Shown here one piece after another: positions 7,158 to 9,794 of a DNA stretch of 9,794 bases. The stretch comes from Asanoa sp040654855 (lineage in GTDB: Bacteria > Actinomycetota > Actinomycetes > Mycobacteriales > Micromonosporaceae). Both the position numbers and the translations under genes were made by a program. Each line of letters starts with the position of its first letter. Position 1 is the stretch's first letter. The notes beneath the pieces are model-generated. The model made no database searches. It was given only the letters and a program-made list of their open reading frames with translations, and was not told the origin of the DNA. The DNA is taken from positions 1-9,794 of the forward strand of contig NZ_JBFAIU010000291.1 of assembly GCF_040654855.1 (NCBI RefSeq). The letters run 5' to 3'.

Positions 7158-7188
7158 CATGGCACGCCCGACCCCCGGGCGTGCCATG
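7158..7188. terminator. Bidirectional hairpin terminator between convergent genes
   Basis: CATGGCACGCCCG and its exact complement CGGGCGTGCCATG form a 13-bp stem around the 5-base loop ACCCC. It starts 12 bases after the SGNH stop codon (7146) and ends 29 bases before the stop of the convergent GNAT-AAA gene (7218). No T-run follows on either side, which is common for terminators in high-G+C actinomycetes. The position and perfect symmetry suit termination of both transcripts. Confidence 0.85.
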
Positions 7189-7217
7189 CGGCGCTCACGA
7201 CGCCGGACCGGCCGGTC

Positions 7218-8492
7218 TCATTGGCGGCTGTGCGCCTCGATGTCCTCGGCGAACGCCGTCACGGCGTCCGTGGTGAGAGTGGGCCGGGTGTCCGCGATCG
7301 AGGCGAGGTAGTCGGCGGTGGTGGCGGGTTCGCCCCGCTGGTCCCGCACCTCCCGTTCGAACGCCGCCTGGGCGCCCTTGCGGGCCGCGAACTCGATGTC
7401 GGCCGGGGTGAACAGCTCGCTGGCACCGACGAGTCGCTCGAGGTCGACGTCGTCGGCCGCCGGACCGAGATAGCGGCGCCAGATCGCTGCTCGCGCCGTG
7501 CGGTCGGGTGGGCCGACCGGCAACACGTAGTCGAAGCGGCCCGGGCGCAGGAACGCCGGGTCGAGGGCCCGCACCGAGTTGGTCGCGCAGACCAGCAACC
7601 GGTCGCCGCGCTCGCGGAAGCCCGGGATGGTCTTGAGCAGTTCGTTGGTGACGGCGTGGCTCGGGTCGGTCGCCCGGCCGGACCGCACACCGGCGATCTC
7701 CTCGACCTCGTCGATGAAGACCAGCACCTCGTCGAGGTCGGCGAGGTCGCTGAACGTCGCCCGCAGCGCGGCCGCGAGGCCATCGCTGTCCGCGGCGAGC
7801 CGGGCGGGAAAGAGCTCGACGAACGGCCACTGCAGCCGGGACGCGATCGCCTTGGCGAAGCTGGTCTTTCCGGTGCCGGGAGGTCCGAACAGGATGGCGG
7901 CCTTCGGCGGGACGACGCCGTATCGATCGGCGACGTCGGGGTGGGCCAGGGGCAACACGATGCGGTGCTCGATCGCCTCCTTCTCGGCCTCCATCCCGGC
8001 CAGCAGGTCCCAGAGCCCCGGCGGAAGCATCCGACCCCCGAGCGCGGCGAGCAGGCCCGCGTCGCCGGCCGCATGCTCGACCTTCTCGTAGTACGTCAGG
8101 TCGGTGCGCACGTGATAGCCCGAGTTGCGCATGGCGACGCTGCCGGTCGCGTCCTCGGGCAGGACCGCGCTGATCCGGCGCACGTCGAGGCCGCGGAGCC
8201 GGCGTTCGAGGCCGGCGAGCAGCGAGCTGCCGACCCCACGGTTGCGCCAGCGGGCGTCGAGCGCGATCACCTGGATCCAGGCGCGTTCCCCGTCCACCCG
8301 GGCGATGGCGACGCCGACGACCTCCTCGGCGGCGACGGCGACCACCGCCGGCTGACCCGCGCGCACGGCGGAGACGGCCTCCGCGAAGCCGAAGACCGGG
8401 GCGGGAGAGCCGGTCGGCCGGCTCTGCTCCCAGACCGCGACGGCCTGGTCGAGGTCGTCGCTGTGGAAATCGCGCACGCGCCACGCGGACAT
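7218..8492 (-). CDS. GNAT acetyltransferase fused to a classical AAA ATPase
   Basis: A 424-residue cytoplasmic protein. Residues about 1-140 are a GNAT fold: motif A is VIALDARWRNRGVGSSLL (75-92), whose R/RGVG loop (85-88) binds acetyl-CoA, and NSGYHVR (123-129) is the usual late motif. About 155-424 is an AAA module. It has the pre-Walker helix DLLAGMEAEKEAIEHRIVLP (162-181), Walker A GPPGTGKT (203-210), Walker B VFIDEVEEI (258-266; Asp261, Glu262), sensor 1 ATNS (303-306), the arginine fingers in FLRPGRFD (Arg316, Arg319) and the sensor-2 helix TPADIEFAARKG (362-373). This matches the FtsH/Cdc48/Vps4-like classical clade. It probably forms a ring that remodels a client, and acetylation may mark or regulate that client; this is inference. 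The start lies 4 bases after the upstream stop, whose TGA is part of the weak GGTGA ribosome site, so translation is likely coupled. Confidence 0.9.
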   Translation of the reverse strand: MSAWRVRDFHSDDLDQAVAVWEQSRPTGSPAPVFGFAEAVSAVRAGQPAVVAVAAEEVVGVAIARVDGERAWIQVIALDARWRNRGVGSSLLAGLERRLRGLDVRRISAVLPEDATGSVAMRNSGYHVRTDLTYYEKVEHAAGDAGLLAALGGRMLPPGLWDLLAGMEAEKEAIEHRIVLPLAHPDVADRYGVVPPKAAILFGPPGTGKTSFAKAIASRLQWPFVELFPARLAADSDGLAAALRATFSDLADLDEVLVFIDEVEEIAGVRSGRATDPSHAVTNELLKTIPGFRERGDRLLVCATNSVRALDPAFLRPGRFDYVLPVGPPDRTARAAIWRRYLGPAADDVDLERLVGASELFTPADIEFAARKGAQAAFEREVRDQRGEPATTADYLASIADTRPTLTTDAVTAFAEDIEAHSRQ

Positions 8493-8496
8493 GCCG

Positions 8497-8979
8497 TCAC
8501 CGTGGCGTGCAGCCGTTGGGGCGGTCCGAGGGCGGCCAGACGTACGGGAGGTCCGGCGGCACGTCGCCGAAGACGGGACGGTAGAAGTCCGCGTTTTTGC
8601 GGATCAACGCCGACTGGTGCGACCGGTGGAACGCCTCGTCGCCCAGCCACGGCGGCAGGTCGCCGGCGGCGGCCAGGGCCTCCACCGAGCGGACCGAATC
8701 GAGACCGCAGGCGGCCGCCAGGTCCGTGTTCAGCGTCGCCGCGGTGGTGTCGGCCCGGCCGGTCGCCGTCCACGTCGACGAGACGATCAGGCCGTAGCGG
8801 ACCAGCGCCTCCTCGTACCCGGCCCACATCTTCACCGCCGGATGGTGGCGGTAGCCGTGCCCGGCGACGGTGAGCCCGCGCAGGATCTGCACGTTCTCCA
8901 CCCGCTGCTTGCCCAGCCGCGGCGGGTCGAGCACGGCCGCCGACCGGACGAAGTCGGGGAACGGCAGGAACGTCTGCAT
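8497..8979 (-). CDS. MSMEG_6728-family protein (possible relative of pyrimidine-dimer glycosylases)
   Basis: A 160-residue protein begins MQTFLPFPDF. It contains LDPPRLGKQRVE (17-28), HHPAVKMWAGYEEAL (45-59), WLGDEAFHRSHQSALIRK (111-128) and DLPYVWP (143-149). These are the conserved blocks of the actinobacterial MSMEG_6728 family at about its usual length. That family has been linked by profile similarity to T4 endonuclease V-type pyrimidine-dimer glycosylases (Pyr_excise). I recall this link and cannot confirm it here, and the phage enzyme's Thr2/Glu23 active site is not obvious. A DNA-repair role is therefore tentative. The start ATG overlaps the GH15 stop as TGATG and lacks its own strong ribosome site, so it relies on translational coupling. 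It is the middle gene of a three-gene leftward operon. Confidence 0.78.
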   Translation of the reverse strand: MQTFLPFPDFVRSAAVLDPPRLGKQRVENVQILRGLTVAGHGYRHHPAVKMWAGYEEALVRYGLIVSSTWTATGRADTTAATLNTDLAAACGLDSVRSVEALAAAGDLPPWLGDEAFHRSHQSALIRKNADFYRPVFGDVPPDLPYVWPPSDRPNGCTPR

Positions 8980-9794
8980 CAGCCGAGCGCGCGGTCGATG
9001 TTGAAGGCCGCGCTGATCAGCGACAGGTGCGTGAACGCCTGCGGGAAGTTGCCGAGCTGCTCACCGGTCGGGCCCAGCTGCTCCGCGTACAGGCCCAGGT
9101 GGTTGGCGTACGTGATCATCTTTTCGAAGGCCAGCCGGGCCTCGTCGACCCGCCCGGCCCGGGACAGCGCTTCCACGTACCAGAAGGTACAGATGGACAT
9201 CGTGCCCTCTTCGCCCTGCAGGCCGTCGGGGCTCAGGTGCGGGTCGTAGCGGTAGACCAGGGAATCCGACACGAGGGTGTCGCCGAGCAGGTCGAGCGTG
9301 CTCAGCCAGCGCGGGTCCGACGGCGCGACGAACTTCGCCAGCGGCATCATCAGAACCGACGCGTCGAGTACGTGGCCGTCGCGGTGCTGCACGAACGCCT
9401 TCAGCTTCGGGTCGTAGAACCGGTCCATGATCTGGTAGTAGATGGCGTCCCGCGCCCGGCCCCAGCGGACCAGGTCGGCCGGCAGCCCGCGCTGGTGTGC
9501 CACCCGGATCGCCCGCTCGAGGGCCACCCAGCACATCAGCCGCGAGTAGAGGAAGTCGCGCCGCCCGCCGCGGGTCTCCCACACGCCCTCGTCCGGCTGG
9601 TCCCAGTTCTGGCAGACCCATTCGACGAACGTGGTGACGCCCTCCCAGACGCCGCTGGAGATCGGCTGGCCCCACTTGTTGTAGAGGTAGATCGAGTCGA
9701 ACACGGTCGACGCGACGGACCCCAACGCCGGCGGCAACGGCCGCAAGCACATGATCCGGGCCGTCGAGGCGTCGCTGCGCCGGCTCGGCACGGA
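8979..9794 (-). CDS. Glycoside hydrolase family 15 (trehalase/glucoamylase-like), C-terminal part only
   Basis: The frame is open from the right edge to TGA at 8979-8981. A GTG at 9791 would give 270 codons, and the numbering below uses it. From VFDSIYLYNKWG (30-41) onward it matches the C-terminal half of the (alpha/alpha)6 barrel of actinobacterial GH15 enzymes, several of which are trehalases. Seen are DEGVWETRGGRRDFLYSRLM (67-86), ALDAS-like VLDAS (141-145), SDSLVYRYDP (175-184), TMSICTFWYVE (197-207) and YAEQLGPTGEQLGNFPQAF (235-253). By analogy with fungal glucoamylase, Glu72 is the likely general acid and Glu237 the general base. Full-length members have about 600 or more residues. The ~30 residues before VFDS do not look like the family, because the DNA there encodes an aldo/keto reductase on the other strand. 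The visible gene therefore looks 5'-truncated near 9704 and may be a pseudogene or a misjoin product. Confidence 0.8.
   Translation of the reverse strand, partial: SVPSRRSDASTARIMCLRPLPPALGSVASTVFDSIYLYNKWGQPISSGVWEGVTTFVEWVCQNWDQPDEGVWETRGGRRDFLYSRLMCWVALERAIRVAHQRGLPADLVRWGRARDAIYYQIMDRFYDPKLKAFVQHRDGHVLDASVLMMPLAKFVAPSDPRWLSTLDLLGDTLVSDSLVYRYDPHLSPDGLQGEEGTMSICTFWYVEALSRAGRVDEARLAFEKMITYANHLGLYAEQLGPTGEQLGNFPQAFTHLSLISAAFNIDRALG
9691..9794 (+). pseudogene. 5'-truncated aldo/keto reductase fragment (continues beyond right edge)
   Basis: The plus-strand frame starting after the TAG at 9688-9690 reads SNTVDATDPNAGGNGRK and then VEASLRRLGT up to the edge. DPNAGGNxRK followed by a VEASLRRLGTDYIDL-type helix is a strong signature of one group of aldo/keto reductases, located about 100 residues into the protein. 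The N-terminal barrel strands and the catalytic Asp/Tyr region should precede it. Instead the frame is closed at 9688-9690, no start codon with a ribosome site is present, and the upstream DNA is antisense to GH15. The 3' part lies outside the window. It is a broken gene, or a real gene cut by an assembly error. Confidence 0.65.

Noticed and set aside
6939..8873. Plus-strand open frame of 644 codons across the terminator and the GNAT-AAA gene.
   Set aside because: It runs through the perfect hairpin and is antisense to clear GNAT and AAA motifs. Its composition is typical of an antisense shadow.

Overview
The window is about 70% G+C. It uses strongly G/C-ending codons, closely spaced genes and Shine-Dalgarno sites of the GGAGG type. 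Its families are typical of soil Actinomycetota: a secreted ThuA/PQQ-dehydrogenase/PKD/CBM protein, SGNH hydrolases, an actinobacterial GH15 and an MSMEG_6728-type protein. A saprophytic, Streptomyces-, Kribbella- or Actinoplanes-like actinomycete is the best guess. Genus cannot be decided from the sequence.

Left part, minus strand. A large secreted multidomain protein (signal peptide, ThuA, PQQ-type sugar dehydrogenase propeller, PKD, Ig-like, CBM6 and the start of a discoidin-like domain) reads leftward and runs off the left edge. Its upstream region has a credible promoter. A palindrome with the core of LacI/CebR-type operators sits inside the promoter spacer. Upstream, in the same direction, lies a small NAD(P)-binding atypical SDR. 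Between it and the next gene is a stretch without an intact gene. It holds a short frameshifted relic that resembles one WD40 repeat, then a likely promoter and dyads for the next gene.

Centre, plus strand. One secreted protein carries two complete SGNH/GDSL hydrolase units in tandem, each with all catalytic blocks. A perfect 13-bp hairpin follows it and sits between two convergent genes, so it is probably a bidirectional terminator.

Right part, minus strand. Three tightly coupled genes are transcribed leftward: a GH15 trehalase/glucoamylase-like enzyme (C-terminal half), an MSMEG_6728-family protein possibly related to pyrimidine-dimer glycosylases, and a fusion of a GNAT acetyltransferase with a classical AAA ATPase. 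At the right edge the GH15 similarity stops abruptly near 9704. The remaining ~90 bases instead encode, on the plus strand, a piece of an aldo/keto reductase that lacks its N-terminus. Two 5'-truncated genes thus meet head to head, which points to a rearrangement breakpoint or an assembly misjoin.

The two large secreted proteins suit extracellular polysaccharide use: carbohydrate-binding modules with a sugar dehydrogenase, and ester removal. The right-hand operon is intracellular, and its joint function is unclear. No RNA genes, insertion sequences or CRISPR arrays were seen.
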